Shown here: positions 1 to 7,535 of the stretch, in pieces
How the letters are laid out: each line of letters starts with the position of its first letter
How positions within the stretch are numbered: the first letter of the stretch is position 1
Source: Alcaligenes faecalis
Lineage (GTDB): Bacteria; Pseudomonadota; Gammaproteobacteria; Burkholderiales; Burkholderiaceae_B
DNA length: 64,000 nt
Direction: 5' to 3'
Assembly: GCF_005311025.1 (NCBI RefSeq)
Contig: NZ_CP031747.1
Coordinates: 1,612,001-1,676,000, forward strand
Translations under genes and position numbers: made by a program
Notes under the pieces: model-generated
The model's input: the letters and a program-made list of their open reading frames with translations, nothing else
Databases searched by the model: none
Told to the model about the DNA's origin: nothing

Positions 1-1
1 C

Positions 2-520
2 GAGGGCCTGAATCGTCTGGTGATGGTTGATCCGCCAGTGTCTGGCCCAGGTCGTCGCGCTTATCCCTCCAAGTTGCCCTGGTACGTGGATTCCATGGCG
101 ATGGCTCGCAAGGGTTGCACGGCTGACGATATGCGTGCCTTCTGCCCGACCTGGACCGAAGAGCAATTGCAATTGCGTGCTCAGTGGCTGCACACCTGCC
201 ACGAGCCTGCGATTCTGGCCAGCTTTGAGGGCTTTCATACCGACGATATTCATGTCGATTTCCCGCACTTGAACGTCCCCGCCTTGCTGATGACAGCAGA
301 GCGCGTGCAAGGGTCGTGCTGTTTGAGGAGCACGCTTGCGGTTTGTCCGGGGGACAAACCGCGCTCCGAGTTCACGACCCGCCCGCATCTGGACTCTGAC
401 AAGGGGACCCGTGCGCAGCACGGGCGGATGACCCGCCAAGCCGACCTGCTCCGGCCCTCAATAAAACAAACGCCTGCCACCCTATATTTATCTGAAGGGA
501 TACTTCGGCACGACGGTTAG
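2..520 (+). pseudogene. NicD-like alpha/beta hydrolase, 5' cut by window, 3' disrupted
   Basis: The frame is open from the window edge and reads EGLNRLVMVDPPVSGPGRR, then a helical region up to LLMTAER near position 302. This resembles the second half of N-formylmaleamate deformylase (NicD, nicotinate breakdown), an alpha/beta hydrolase. A NicD protein would continue for roughly 70 residues containing the catalytic Asp and His. Here the frame instead runs through hairpin-rich DNA and ends in a Cys-, Arg- and Thr-rich tail unlike any hydrolase. I infer a 3' disruption by insertion, deletion or recombination near 300. The family call is from memory of conserved motifs; the disruption is an inference from the missing C-terminal region. 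Confidence 0.55.
303..424. repeat. Hairpin-rich element at the break point of the hydrolase
   Basis: Several inverted repeats are packed here. GCGGTTTGTCC (338-348) pairs perfectly with 352-362 across a 3-base loop. GGGTCGTG (311-318) pairs with CACGACCC (373-380), enclosing that stem. CCCGTGC (408-414) pairs with 418-424 across a 3-base loop. The element begins where hydrolase similarity stops, so it may be the remnant of a small mobile or repetitive element. I do not recognise a named family. Confidence 0.45.
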
Positions 521-713
521 ACAACGGGCAATACTGCCATCACGATATGACGGGATCTCGCAGCTGTGGCGGCATCAACGAGGTTTACAGAAAATCTCAT
601 TTCCATCTGGCTGAAATAACTTGCTGCTGTCGTTTTCAGTGCACAAGCTGCAATGACTGGATGACACACTACAAGCCATAAGTAATGCAAGGGAGGGACG
701 ACCAACTACTTAA

Positions 714-1481
714 TTAATTCGGGATGGTTTCATCAGGCCGTAAAGTCAACACGCGCACACCACTGTCTGTCACAGCCACCGTGTGCTCAAACTGTGCTGA
801 CAGCAAGCCATCGCAAGTGCGCACGGTCCAGCCATCTTTCCCGGTTTGCACTGCATGGCCACCTTGATTCAGCATGGGTTCAATGGTGAACACCATGCCC
901 TCTTTCAATCGCAGTCCTGTACGCGGCATGCCCCAGTGCAAAACTTCAGGCGCTTCGTGCATTTCCCGCCCGATGCCGTGCCCACAGTAATCACGCACAA
1001 CGGAATAGCCGTTCTTGCGTGCGTACTGGGAAATGGCAAACCCCACATCACCCAAAGTCGCGCCGGGGCGCACGGCTTGTATACCTTTCCACATCGCCAT
1101 ATAGCAGGCATCGACCAGTTTTTGCGCAGCAGGAGTTACCTGCCCCACCGTGTAGGTTTTGCTGGAATCCGCAATAAAACCGTTCTTCTCCAGGGTGATG
1201 TCGAAATTCACGATATCCCCCTCTTTCAGTACATCCGTCGTGGACGGCATACCGTGACACACGACTTGATTAGGCGATGAGTTCAGAACATAGGCATAAC
1301 CGTACTGCCCTTTGCTGGCGGGCCGGGCTTGCAGGTCCTGGACGATATAACTTTCGACCAGATCATTAATCTGCATGGTGTTCATGCCAATCAGGTTCAA
1401 TTGATCCAGGCGTGTAAACACTTGAGCCAGCAAACGGCCCGACTCGGCCATCAAGGCAATTTCATCTGCCGTCTTGATCAT
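714..1481 (-). CDS. map: Type I methionine aminopeptidase, ParD-associated copy
   Basis: This 255-residue protein removes the initiator methionine from nascent proteins in the cytoplasm. All five metal ligands of the pita-bread fold are in place: D94, D105, H168, E201 and E232, with H76 matching the substrate-binding histidine. Each sits three residues before its E. coli Map equivalent, so the enzyme looks full length and active. Its ATG overlaps the stop of the upstream ParD-like gene (ATGA), implying translational coupling. Housekeeping map normally lies next to rpsB, so this is probably a second, accessory copy. The family is certain; the reason for the coupling is not known to me. Confidence 0.93.
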   Translation of the reverse strand: MIKTADEIALMAESGRLLAQVFTRLDQLNLIGMNTMQINDLVESYIVQDLQARPASKGQYGYAYVLNSSPNQVVCHGMPSTTDVLKEGDIVNFDITLEKNGFIADSSKTYTVGQVTPAAQKLVDACYMAMWKGIQAVRPGATLGDVGFAISQYARKNGYSVVRDYCGHGIGREMHEAPEVLHWGMPRTGLRLKEGMVFTIEPMLNQGGHAVQTGKDGWTVRTCDGLLSAQFEHTVAVTDSGVRVLTLRPDETIPN

Positions 1482-1699
1482 GCTGACTCCACCTGATCCA
1501 GAGGCACGGCAGGCTCACCCAAACCAGCCGCCTTCATTTCACGGGCGACAATCTCGTTAAAACTCATGGTCGGGTTCAGTTCGCACAACAACCCCATACG
1601 TATCCAGAAAGCCGCCTGCGCATTGATGGAGCGACATGAAACCGTACTCGCCTTGCGTAGCTGGTCGTGCAGCTCGTCATCAATATTCACGATACCCAT
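1478..1699 (-). CDS. ParD-like ribbon-helix-helix protein
   Basis: This 73-residue protein begins MGIVNIDDELHDQLRKAS, a beta strand and helix typical of ribbon-helix-helix DNA-binding proteins. The segment SINAQAAFWIRMGLL is characteristic of the ParD_like family (antitoxin-like). An AAGGA ribosome site precedes the ATG. The usual ParE toxin partner is absent; the next gene, overlapping by four bases, is a methionine aminopeptidase. The direct and inverted repeats around its promoter (1711-1736) fit autoregulation. Whether the pair acts as a toxin-antitoxin system or is simply a regulator with its target is open. Confidence 0.8.
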   Translation of the reverse strand: MGIVNIDDELHDQLRKASTVSCRSINAQAAFWIRMGLLCELNPTMSFNEIVAREMKAAGLGEPAVPLDQVESA

Positions 1700-1710
1700 T
1701 TTTCAATCCT

Positions 1711-1757
1711 TATATGATCCATATACGAATCATATAATTCACAAAAACAGGACGCAA
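1711..1757 (-). promoter_or_regulatory. Promoter and RHH-style operator of the parD-like/map pair
   Basis: On the minus strand, TTGCGT (1752-1757) and TATGAT (1729-1734) are separated by 17 bases, a good sigma-70 promoter. The -10 is embedded in an inverted repeat, TATATGAT (1711-1718) and ATCATATA (1729-1736), with perfect 8-base arms. Read on the minus strand, ATATGAT, ATATGGAT and ATATAAG recur about every 9-11 bases. Such helical-phase repeats are typical of ribbon-helix-helix operators, so the ParD-like protein is the likely ligand. Confidence 0.6.
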
Positions 1758-1899
1758 GTAGAAGCTGACTGAAAATCCTGATCCAGCTTCATGCCCCGAC
1801 AAGACTATTTCCAGCCTTCCCACTCCAAAGGGCGGCCTGTCTGCAACAAGTCCTCCCACATGATCCCAGCTTGCTTGTGGCTCACGGGAGGCTGGGCGT

Positions 1900-1905
1900 T
1901 ATAAT
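1900..1905 (+). promoter_or_regulatory. Likely -10 element of the miaB operon
   Basis: A perfect TATAAT lies 56 bases before the miaB start. TTGTGG 19 bases upstream is a weak -35 at imperfect spacing, so only the -10 is convincing. It would serve miaB-phoH-ybeY. Confidence 0.45.
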
Positions 1906-1961
1906 GCCCGATTCATCATTTTCAATGGCCCGCGGGATATACACCCGTCACGGCTCCTTCT

Positions 1962-3362
1962 ATGACCGACACCACAATCTCTACCCCCGCCAGCGCGGAT
2001 GCTGCTACCAAGCCTGCCCGCAAGCTCTTCATTCGCACCTTTGGCTGCCAGATGAACGAGTACGACTCCGAAAAAATGGCCGATATCCTGAATCAGGATC
2101 GCCCCGTGGAGTTGACAACCAACCCCGAAGAAGCAGACATCATCCTGTTCAATACCTGTTCGGTGCGCGAAAAAGCGCAAGAAAAGGTGTTCTCGGATCT
2201 GGGCCGGGTTCAGCATTTGAAAGCGCTCAATCCCGATCTGGTCATTGGCGTAGGTGGCTGTGTGGCCAGTCAGGAAGGCGACACGATTATTCGTCGTGCT
2301 CCCTACGTGGATGTCGTGTTCGGACCACAAACCTTGCACCGCCTGCCCGAGCTGATCGTCAAGCGCCGCAACAGCGGCCGCTCGCAAGTAGATATCAGTT
2401 TTCCTGAAATCGAAAAATTCGACGCCCTGCCTCCCGCACGCGTGGAGGGTTATTCCGCCTTTGTGTCCATCATGGAAGGCTGCAGCAAGTACTGCAGTTT
2501 CTGTGTAGTGCCCTACACCCGTGGCCCCGAAGTCTCCCGTCCCTTTGACGACGTACTGATGGAAGTGGCTGACCTGGCCGACCAGGGTGTGCGTGAAGTG
2601 ACGCTGCTGGGCCAGAACGTGAACGCCTACCGTGGCCCGACCGACGTCGCTGGCGAGATTGCCGACTTTGCCATGCTGCTGGAGTACGTGCACGAGATCC
2701 CTGGTATCGAGCGCATTCGCTACACCACCTCGCACCCCAAGGAAATGACCTCGCGCCTGATCGCCGCCCACGGCAATCTGCCCAAGCTGGTCCCCTTTCT
2801 GCACTTGCCCGTACAAGCCGGCAGCGACCGTATTCTGGCTGCAATGAAACGCGGCTACACTGCGCTGGAGTTCAAATCCATCGTGCGCCGCCTGCGTGAA
2901 GCGCGTCCCGACATCGTCTTGTCCTCGGACTTTATCGTGGGCTTTCCCGGTGAGACGGAAGAGGATTTCCAGAAGACACTGAAGCTGATTCGCGATGTGA
3001 ATTTCGACCAGTCTTTCTCTTTTGTGTATTCGCGTCGCCCCGGCACACCCGCCGCCGACCTGGAAGACAACACCAGCAAAGAAGAAAAGCTGGACCGCCT
3101 GCACCGCCTGCAAGCGCAAATCAACGAGCAGGCCCAGGCCATCAGCCAGGCCATGGTCGGCAGCGTGCAACGCATTCTGGTCGAAGGCACCTCGCGCAAA
3201 GACGACTCGGAACTGAAAGGCCGTACCGAAAACAACCGCATCATCAACTTCCCCGGCGACCCTCGCCTGATCGGACAAATTGTGGATGTGCACGTGACCC
3301 AAGTACTGACCAATACCTTGCGCGGAGAAATCGTGACCCATGACCGGGTTGCAGGAGCCTGA
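1962..3362 (+). CDS. miaB: tRNA-2-methylthio-N6-dimethylallyladenosine synthase
   Basis: MiaB adds a methylthio group to i6A37 of tRNAs that read UNN codons. The 466-residue sequence has the full architecture. The N-terminal domain holds the auxiliary cluster ligands C29, C66 and C100. The radical SAM motif CSKYCSFC has cysteines at C174, C178 and C181. A C-terminal TRAM domain ends the protein. The length matches the family. It is followed four bases later by phoH and then by ybeY, the conserved proteobacterial order. A short, poorly conserved N-terminal extension of about 20 residues precedes the core domain. Confidence 0.97.
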   Translation: MTDTTISTPASADAATKPARKLFIRTFGCQMNEYDSEKMADILNQDRPVELTTNPEEADIILFNTCSVREKAQEKVFSDLGRVQHLKALNPDLVIGVGGCVASQEGDTIIRRAPYVDVVFGPQTLHRLPELIVKRRNSGRSQVDISFPEIEKFDALPPARVEGYSAFVSIMEGCSKYCSFCVVPYTRGPEVSRPFDDVLMEVADLADQGVREVTLLGQNVNAYRGPTDVAGEIADFAMLLEYVHEIPGIERIRYTTSHPKEMTSRLIAAHGNLPKLVPFLHLPVQAGSDRILAAMKRGYTALEFKSIVRRLREARPDIVLSSDFIVGFPGETEEDFQKTLKLIRDVNFDQSFSFVYSRRPGTPAADLEDNTSKEEKLDRLHRLQAQINEQAQAISQAMVGSVQRILVEGTSRKDDSELKGRTENNRIINFPGDPRLIGQIVDVHVTQVLTNTLRGEIVTHDRVAGA

Positions 3363-3365
3363 TCT

Positions 3366-4361
3366 ATGACTAGCCAACGCCGCCGCATGCCCACTTCCTT
3401 GCGCCTGGACGGGGACAATACCCATCTGGCCAATATGTGTGGCCCCTTGGACGAGAACATCAAGCAGATTGCCATTGCCTATGACGTCACCCTGCGTCGG
3501 CGTGGCAGTCATGTTTCGATTGAAGGCGAGCGCGCGGAGGAGGCTGCCAAGGCCATTGACTGGTTCCATTCGCGTGCCGTGCACCGTGCGCTGAATATCG
3601 ACGATATTCAGTTGGGCCTGGTTGAGCTAGGCGCCAGCCGCCGCCACGAAAAAGAGGAAAAGCCCGAGCCCCTGCCCGAGCTGCCCCCCGTCGGCCAGGA
3701 AGAAATTTCCCTGCGTACCGCCAAACGCGACCTGCGTCCTCGCACACCCGGTCAACGCGAGTACCTGCGCAATATCCTGAACAATGACATCAACTTCGGC
3801 GTAGGCCCGGCCGGGACTGGCAAGACCTGGTTGGCAGTGGCCTGCGCCATCGATGCGCTGGAGCGCGAATCCGTCCATCGCTTGGTGCTGACACGTCCTG
3901 CTGTCGAGGCGGGTGAGCGCCTGGGCTTTTTGCCAGGCGATCTGGCCCAGAAGGTAGATCCCTATCTGCGCCCTTTGTACGATGCTTTGTATGACTTGAT
4001 GGGTGTGGAGAAGGTACAGCGCCTGTTCGAAAAACAAATCATCGAAATCGCACCGCTGGCCTATATGCGCGGCCGCACGCTGAACCATGCTTTCGTGATC
4101 CTGGACGAAGCCCAGAACACCACACCGGAACAAATGAAAATGTTCCTGACGCGCATCGGTTTTGGCAGCAAGGCGGTGATTACCGGCGACCCCACTCAGG
4201 TGGACTTGCCTAAAGGCCAGCGCAGCGGCTTGAATCATGCCGTCAAGGTGCTGGAAAACGTGCAGGGTATTTCCTGCTCGCGCTTTAGCAGCCGTGATGT
4301 CGTGCGCCACCCGCTAGTTGCGCGAATTGTGGACGCCTACGAACGAGCCGGTGATGCCTGA
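3366..4361 (+). CDS. ybeZ: PhoH-like ATPase (YbeZ)
   Basis: This 331-residue cytoplasmic ATPase has a Walker A motif GPAGTGKT near residues 147-154 and a Walker B motif VILDEAQN near 244-251. A KH-like N-terminal segment precedes the ATPase. PhoH/YbeZ proteins act with YbeY in ribosome and RNA metabolism, and the gene sits directly between miaB and ybeY. It overlaps ybeY by eight bases, so the two are probably translationally coupled. The biochemical function of the family is still only partly defined. Confidence 0.93.
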   Translation: MTSQRRRMPTSLRLDGDNTHLANMCGPLDENIKQIAIAYDVTLRRRGSHVSIEGERAEEAAKAIDWFHSRAVHRALNIDDIQLGLVELGASRRHEKEEKPEPLPELPPVGQEEISLRTAKRDLRPRTPGQREYLRNILNNDINFGVGPAGTGKTWLAVACAIDALERESVHRLVLTRPAVEAGERLGFLPGDLAQKVDPYLRPLYDALYDLMGVEKVQRLFEKQIIEIAPLAYMRGRTLNHAFVILDEAQNTTPEQMKMFLTRIGFGSKAVITGDPTQVDLPKGQRSGLNHAVKVLENVQGISCSRFSSRDVVRHPLVARIVDAYERAGDA

Positions 4362-4830
4362 TCTATCCCTGAGCGTCCAGTACGCTGTTGATTGCCCCGA
4401 GCTGAGCCGCTCCCGTATCCGCCGCTGGATGCAGCGCACGATTGATATGGCAGTCGAACGCATCCACCCCGAAGATCGCTTCACCGCCCTTTCCGCCACC
4501 TTACGTATTGTGGACGCCGAAGAAGGCCAGAGCCTGAACCTGAGCTACCGGGAACGCGACTACGCCACCAATGTGCTGACCTTTGAATATGGTCAGGACG
4601 AGGATGGCGTGGTCCACGGCGATATCGTCTTGTGCCTGCCCGTGCTGGAGCGTGAAGCCCAGGAACAGCAAAAGCCATTTCTGCACCATGCCGCTCATCT
4701 GGTGGTGCACGGCTGTCTGCATTCCCTGGGTTACGACCACATTGAAGAGGACGAAGCCCAGGACATGGAAGCGCTGGAAACCGCTGTTCTGGCCAGTTTG
4801 CGCATCCCCGATCCCTACCAGGAGCGCTAG
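4354..4830 (+). CDS. ybeY: Endoribonuclease / rRNA maturation factor YbeY
   Basis: YbeY is a zinc endoribonuclease needed for 16S rRNA 3'-end maturation and ribosome quality control. The signature HGCLHSLGYDH supplies the three zinc histidines. I chose the ATG at 4354 (MPDLSLSVQ), which overlaps the end of phoH by eight bases and gives 158 residues, the usual family length. An upstream TTG at 4318 would add a spurious extension inside phoH. Confidence 0.94.
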   Translation: MPDLSLSVQYAVDCPELSRSRIRRWMQRTIDMAVERIHPEDRFTALSATLRIVDAEEGQSLNLSYRERDYATNVLTFEYGQDEDGVVHGDIVLCLPVLEREAQEQQKPFLHHAAHLVVHGCLHSLGYDHIEEDEAQDMEALETAVLASLRIPDPYQER

Positions 4831-4906
4831 CTCGCCCACTTGTCACAAAGGGTCTCCCATCCCTGACAAAGCTGCGCCAATCCTCACTTCCCTTCCCGCA
4901 TTCCGA

Positions 4907-4940
4907 ATGATGACAGGTACATACCTTGTCATCATTTTTC
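4907..4940 (+). terminator. Long AT-rich hairpin between ybeY and corC
   Basis: ATGATGACA (4907-4915) pairs with TGTCATCAT (4927-4935). The stem continues inward with GGTA/TACC and one bulged T, leaving a 2-base loop. TTTTT follows at 4935-4939. This fits an intrinsic terminator or attenuator before corC, although the stem is AT-rich. Confidence 0.5.
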
Positions 4941-4978
4941 GGTTATGCTTGTTTCTTCCTTAACTCGTCCTTCGGACA

Positions 4979-5860
4979 ATGTCAGACTCTGCTCCCGACC
5001 CCGAGCCCCGCCCTTCCAAGGCCAGCTCAAACAATCCCATCTCTCGCTTAAGTGCTTTTTTCAATCGGCGTCACGAACCCGAAGACCGAGAAGACCTTAA
5101 GTCTGTCCTGGTTGCGGCCCACGCCCGCAAAGTTATCGACGACGAATCGCTGTCCATGATCGCCGGAACACTGGATATGGCCAACAAAACAGTGGCCGAT
5201 ATCATGGTGCCCCGATCCAAGATCGATATGCTGGACATCGCCAAGCCGTTGACCGAGATGCTGCCCATCATTATTGAAACGGGCCACAGCCGCTTTCCGA
5301 TCTACGAGACGGAGCGCGACAATATCATCGGTATCTTGCTGGCCAAGGACCTGCTGCTCTCGATCGCCAATCCTACGCTGGATTTGCGCCCGCTGATTCG
5401 CCCTGCGGTATTCATTCCCGAGACCAAGCGCCTGAACGTCTTGCTGCACGAGTTCCGTGGCAGCCGCAATCACCTGGCCGTCGTTATTGACGAGCACGGT
5501 GGTACAGCAGGCCTGGTCACCATGGAAGACGTGCTGGAACAAATTGTGGGCGACATCGAAGACGAATACGATGAAGACGCCGAGCAGACCATTTTCCAGG
5601 CCGGCCCCGACAGCTGGCGTGTCATGGCACTGACTGAAATCCCCGATTTCAACGAAGCCTTCCAGACCCACCTCCCTAACGACGACTTTGACACCGTAGG
5701 TGGTTGGCTGGCGTCCGAATTGGGACATATCCCTCGCCGGGGCGATGTGGCCCAGCTTGATGGCATCAGCCTCACGGTTGTCCGTGCGGATGCCAAACGA
5801 GCCCTTTGGTTGCACGTTCAGCGAGCCACACCCGCCGAGCCTAATCTTGAACAAGCCTGA
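4979..5860 (+). CDS. corC: CorC/HlyC-type CBS-domain protein
   Basis: This 293-residue protein has the order of CorC: a variable N-terminus, two CBS domains (from about IMVPRSKIDML to EDVLEQIVGDIEDEYD) and a C-terminal transporter-associated domain near residues 200-280. It lacks the membrane DUF21 domain, so it is the soluble type linked to magnesium/cobalt efflux. The GTAGLVTMEDVLEQ segment is diagnostic of the second CBS domain. It lies directly before lnt, as in many proteobacteria, and the lnt start overlaps its 3' end. Confidence 0.92.
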   Translation: MSDSAPDPEPRPSKASSNNPISRLSAFFNRRHEPEDREDLKSVLVAAHARKVIDDESLSMIAGTLDMANKTVADIMVPRSKIDMLDIAKPLTEMLPIIIETGHSRFPIYETERDNIIGILLAKDLLLSIANPTLDLRPLIRPAVFIPETKRLNVLLHEFRGSRNHLAVVIDEHGGTAGLVTMEDVLEQIVGDIEDEYDEDAEQTIFQAGPDSWRVMALTEIPDFNEAFQTHLPNDDFDTVGGWLASELGHIPRRGDVAQLDGISLTVVRADAKRALWLHVQRATPAEPNLEQA

Positions 5861-7466
5861 TTCCAAACCTTTACCCCAGGCGCTTGGCGTCGCTTTACTG
5901 CTGGTCCTGGGGGGCTTGCATGCCCTGTCCTTTTCCATTGGCCCGCTGCCATCCTGGATTCTGCCCTTCTACCAGATCACCTTGCTGGCCATTGCCTGCT
6001 CGCAGATCATGGGTTCGACGTCCGTGCGCCAGGCCTTTGGTCGCAGTTATCTGTTTGGGCTGGGGCATTTTGGCGTAGGGATTTACTGGCTGTACATCAG
6101 CATGCACCAGTATGGTGGCATGCCTTCCTGGATGGCCGCCCTGGGCGTTTTGCTGCTGGCCGCCGCCCTGGCCCTCTTTCCTGCTCTGGCTTCAGCGGTT
6201 TGGCAAAAACTGCGCCCCAAGCACGATAGTGATTCCTGGCTACCACGATTGTTGTTATCAGCAGGTTGGGCAAGCTGCTGGGCACTCAGCGAATGGCTGC
6301 GCGGCAATTTGCTGACTGGCTTTCCTTGGTTGAATATCGGCTACGCCCACGCAGAAGGGATGTTTACCGGCTGGGCACCCGTTGTGGGTGTGTATGGCCT
6401 GGCCTGGCTGTCGGCTTTCAGCGCCGCCGTGATTGCCCAGTTTGCCGCCTCCAAAGACAAGAACCAAAGCCCTTCCAGCGCGATCGGCATTGGTATCGCC
6501 ATGATTTTTGGCCTGATCGGGATCAGTCTGCCGCATATTGCCTGGGTCCAGCCCAATGGCGCGCCCTTTATTGCCCGCCTGGTGCAAGGCAATATCGATC
6601 AAAGCGCCAAGTTCGGCCCCAATATGAGCGAAGGCATAGAGCGTTACTACGAGCTGGCAAACCTGCCGGCCAAGACCCCCGAAGACGCGCCGCGCCTGAT
6701 TGTTCTGCCTGAAACCGTTATCCCCGTATTGCAAAACCGCCTGGAAACCAGCTTCTGGTTGCGCTGGACGGAACTGGCACAGCGCCATCAAGCCAATCTG
6801 GTGCTGGGTGTCCCCATGGACCGTGGCACGGTCAACGGCAAGCTGAGCTACACCAACAGCGCCTTGCTGATCAGCCCCGAGACTCAGCCCCAGGACATCA
6901 TCAACAGCACGGCCAGCTACTACGACAAGCATCATCTGGTGCCTTTCGGCGAATTCATCCCCACCGGCTTTCAATGGTTTGTGGACATGATGAATATCCC
7001 GCTGGGGGACTTCCATCGTGGCGCCTTGCCGCAAGCGCCCTTCAAGATGGCAGAGGGTCGTGTTGCCCCCAACATCTGCTATGAAGACGTGTTTGGTGAA
7101 GAGATCATCCAGGCCGTGCAAGGCAGTCCTGGCCAGGAAGGCGCTACCTTGCTGTTGAACATCAGCAATCTGGGCTGGTTTGGCGATTCCTGGGCCTTGA
7201 GCCAGCACTTGCAGATCTCACGTATGCGGGCTCTGGAAACAGGCCGTCCCATGCTGCGTGCCACCAATACCGGCATGACAGCCGCCATTGATCCTTATGG
7301 GCGTGTTCGTGCGGTTCTGCCGCCCCTGACGCCGGGTGTGCTGGATGTGGAAGTTCAAGGCACAACGGGCCTGACTCCCTACGTGAAATACGGCAATCTG
7401 CCCTTCTTGATCTGGGCAGGCCTGCTTCTGATTATTTTTGCCTGGCGCTCTCGTCGTCAGGACTGA
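5847..7466 (+). CDS. lnt: Apolipoprotein N-acyltransferase
   Basis: Lnt adds the third acyl chain to outer-membrane lipoproteins in the inner membrane. N-terminal transmembrane segments are followed by a nitrilase-like periplasmic domain. The catalytic Glu is seen in VLPETVIPV and the Cys in NICYEDVFG; the Lys lies between them in YYDKHHLVPFGEF or nearby. I place the start at a TTG (5847), which overlaps corC by 14 bases and gives 539 residues. No ATG or GTG exists close to the first membrane helix, and starts further upstream would lie deep inside corC. Confidence 0.92.
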   Translation: MNKPDSKPLPQALGVALLLVLGGLHALSFSIGPLPSWILPFYQITLLAIACSQIMGSTSVRQAFGRSYLFGLGHFGVGIYWLYISMHQYGGMPSWMAALGVLLLAAALALFPALASAVWQKLRPKHDSDSWLPRLLLSAGWASCWALSEWLRGNLLTGFPWLNIGYAHAEGMFTGWAPVVGVYGLAWLSAFSAAVIAQFAASKDKNQSPSSAIGIGIAMIFGLIGISLPHIAWVQPNGAPFIARLVQGNIDQSAKFGPNMSEGIERYYELANLPAKTPEDAPRLIVLPETVIPVLQNRLETSFWLRWTELAQRHQANLVLGVPMDRGTVNGKLSYTNSALLISPETQPQDIINSTASYYDKHHLVPFGEFIPTGFQWFVDMMNIPLGDFHRGALPQAPFKMAEGRVAPNICYEDVFGEEIIQAVQGSPGQEGATLLLNISNLGWFGDSWALSQHLQISRMRALETGRPMLRATNTGMTAAIDPYGRVRAVLPPLTPGVLDVEVQGTTGLTPYVKYGNLPFLIWAGLLLIIFAWRSRRQD

Positions 7467-7483
7467 GCACCAACAAACTCACG

Positions 7484-7535
7484 GCAGGCTTTGCGCTAGC
7501 AGGGATTGAAAGGATTCTGCTATTGCAAAGCCTGC
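7484..7535. terminator. Interrupted hairpin between convergent lnt and GGDEF-EAL gene ends
   Basis: GCAGGCTTTGC (7484-7494) pairs with GCAAAGCCTGC (7525-7535). Inside it, TAGCAG pairs with CTGCTA after a short symmetric internal loop. No T-run follows on the plus strand. The structure extends into the last codons of the minus-strand gene. It may act as a bidirectional terminator or 3'-end stabiliser. Confidence 0.45.

Noticed and set aside
515-521. GTTAGAC resembling an integron attC core site
   Set aside because: No matching RYYYAAC partner at proper distance and no integrase; a 7-base match is expected by chance.
517-705. 62-codon minus-strand frame between the hydrolase remnant and map
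   Set aside because: It has no recognisable domain, and the region looks like debris of the disrupted locus; there is no convincing ribosome site.
1899-3584. Long minus-strand open frame opposite miaB and phoH
   Set aside because: It is a shadow of high-GC codon use. The plus-strand genes are unambiguous and the translation is His/Gln-rich and non-conserved.
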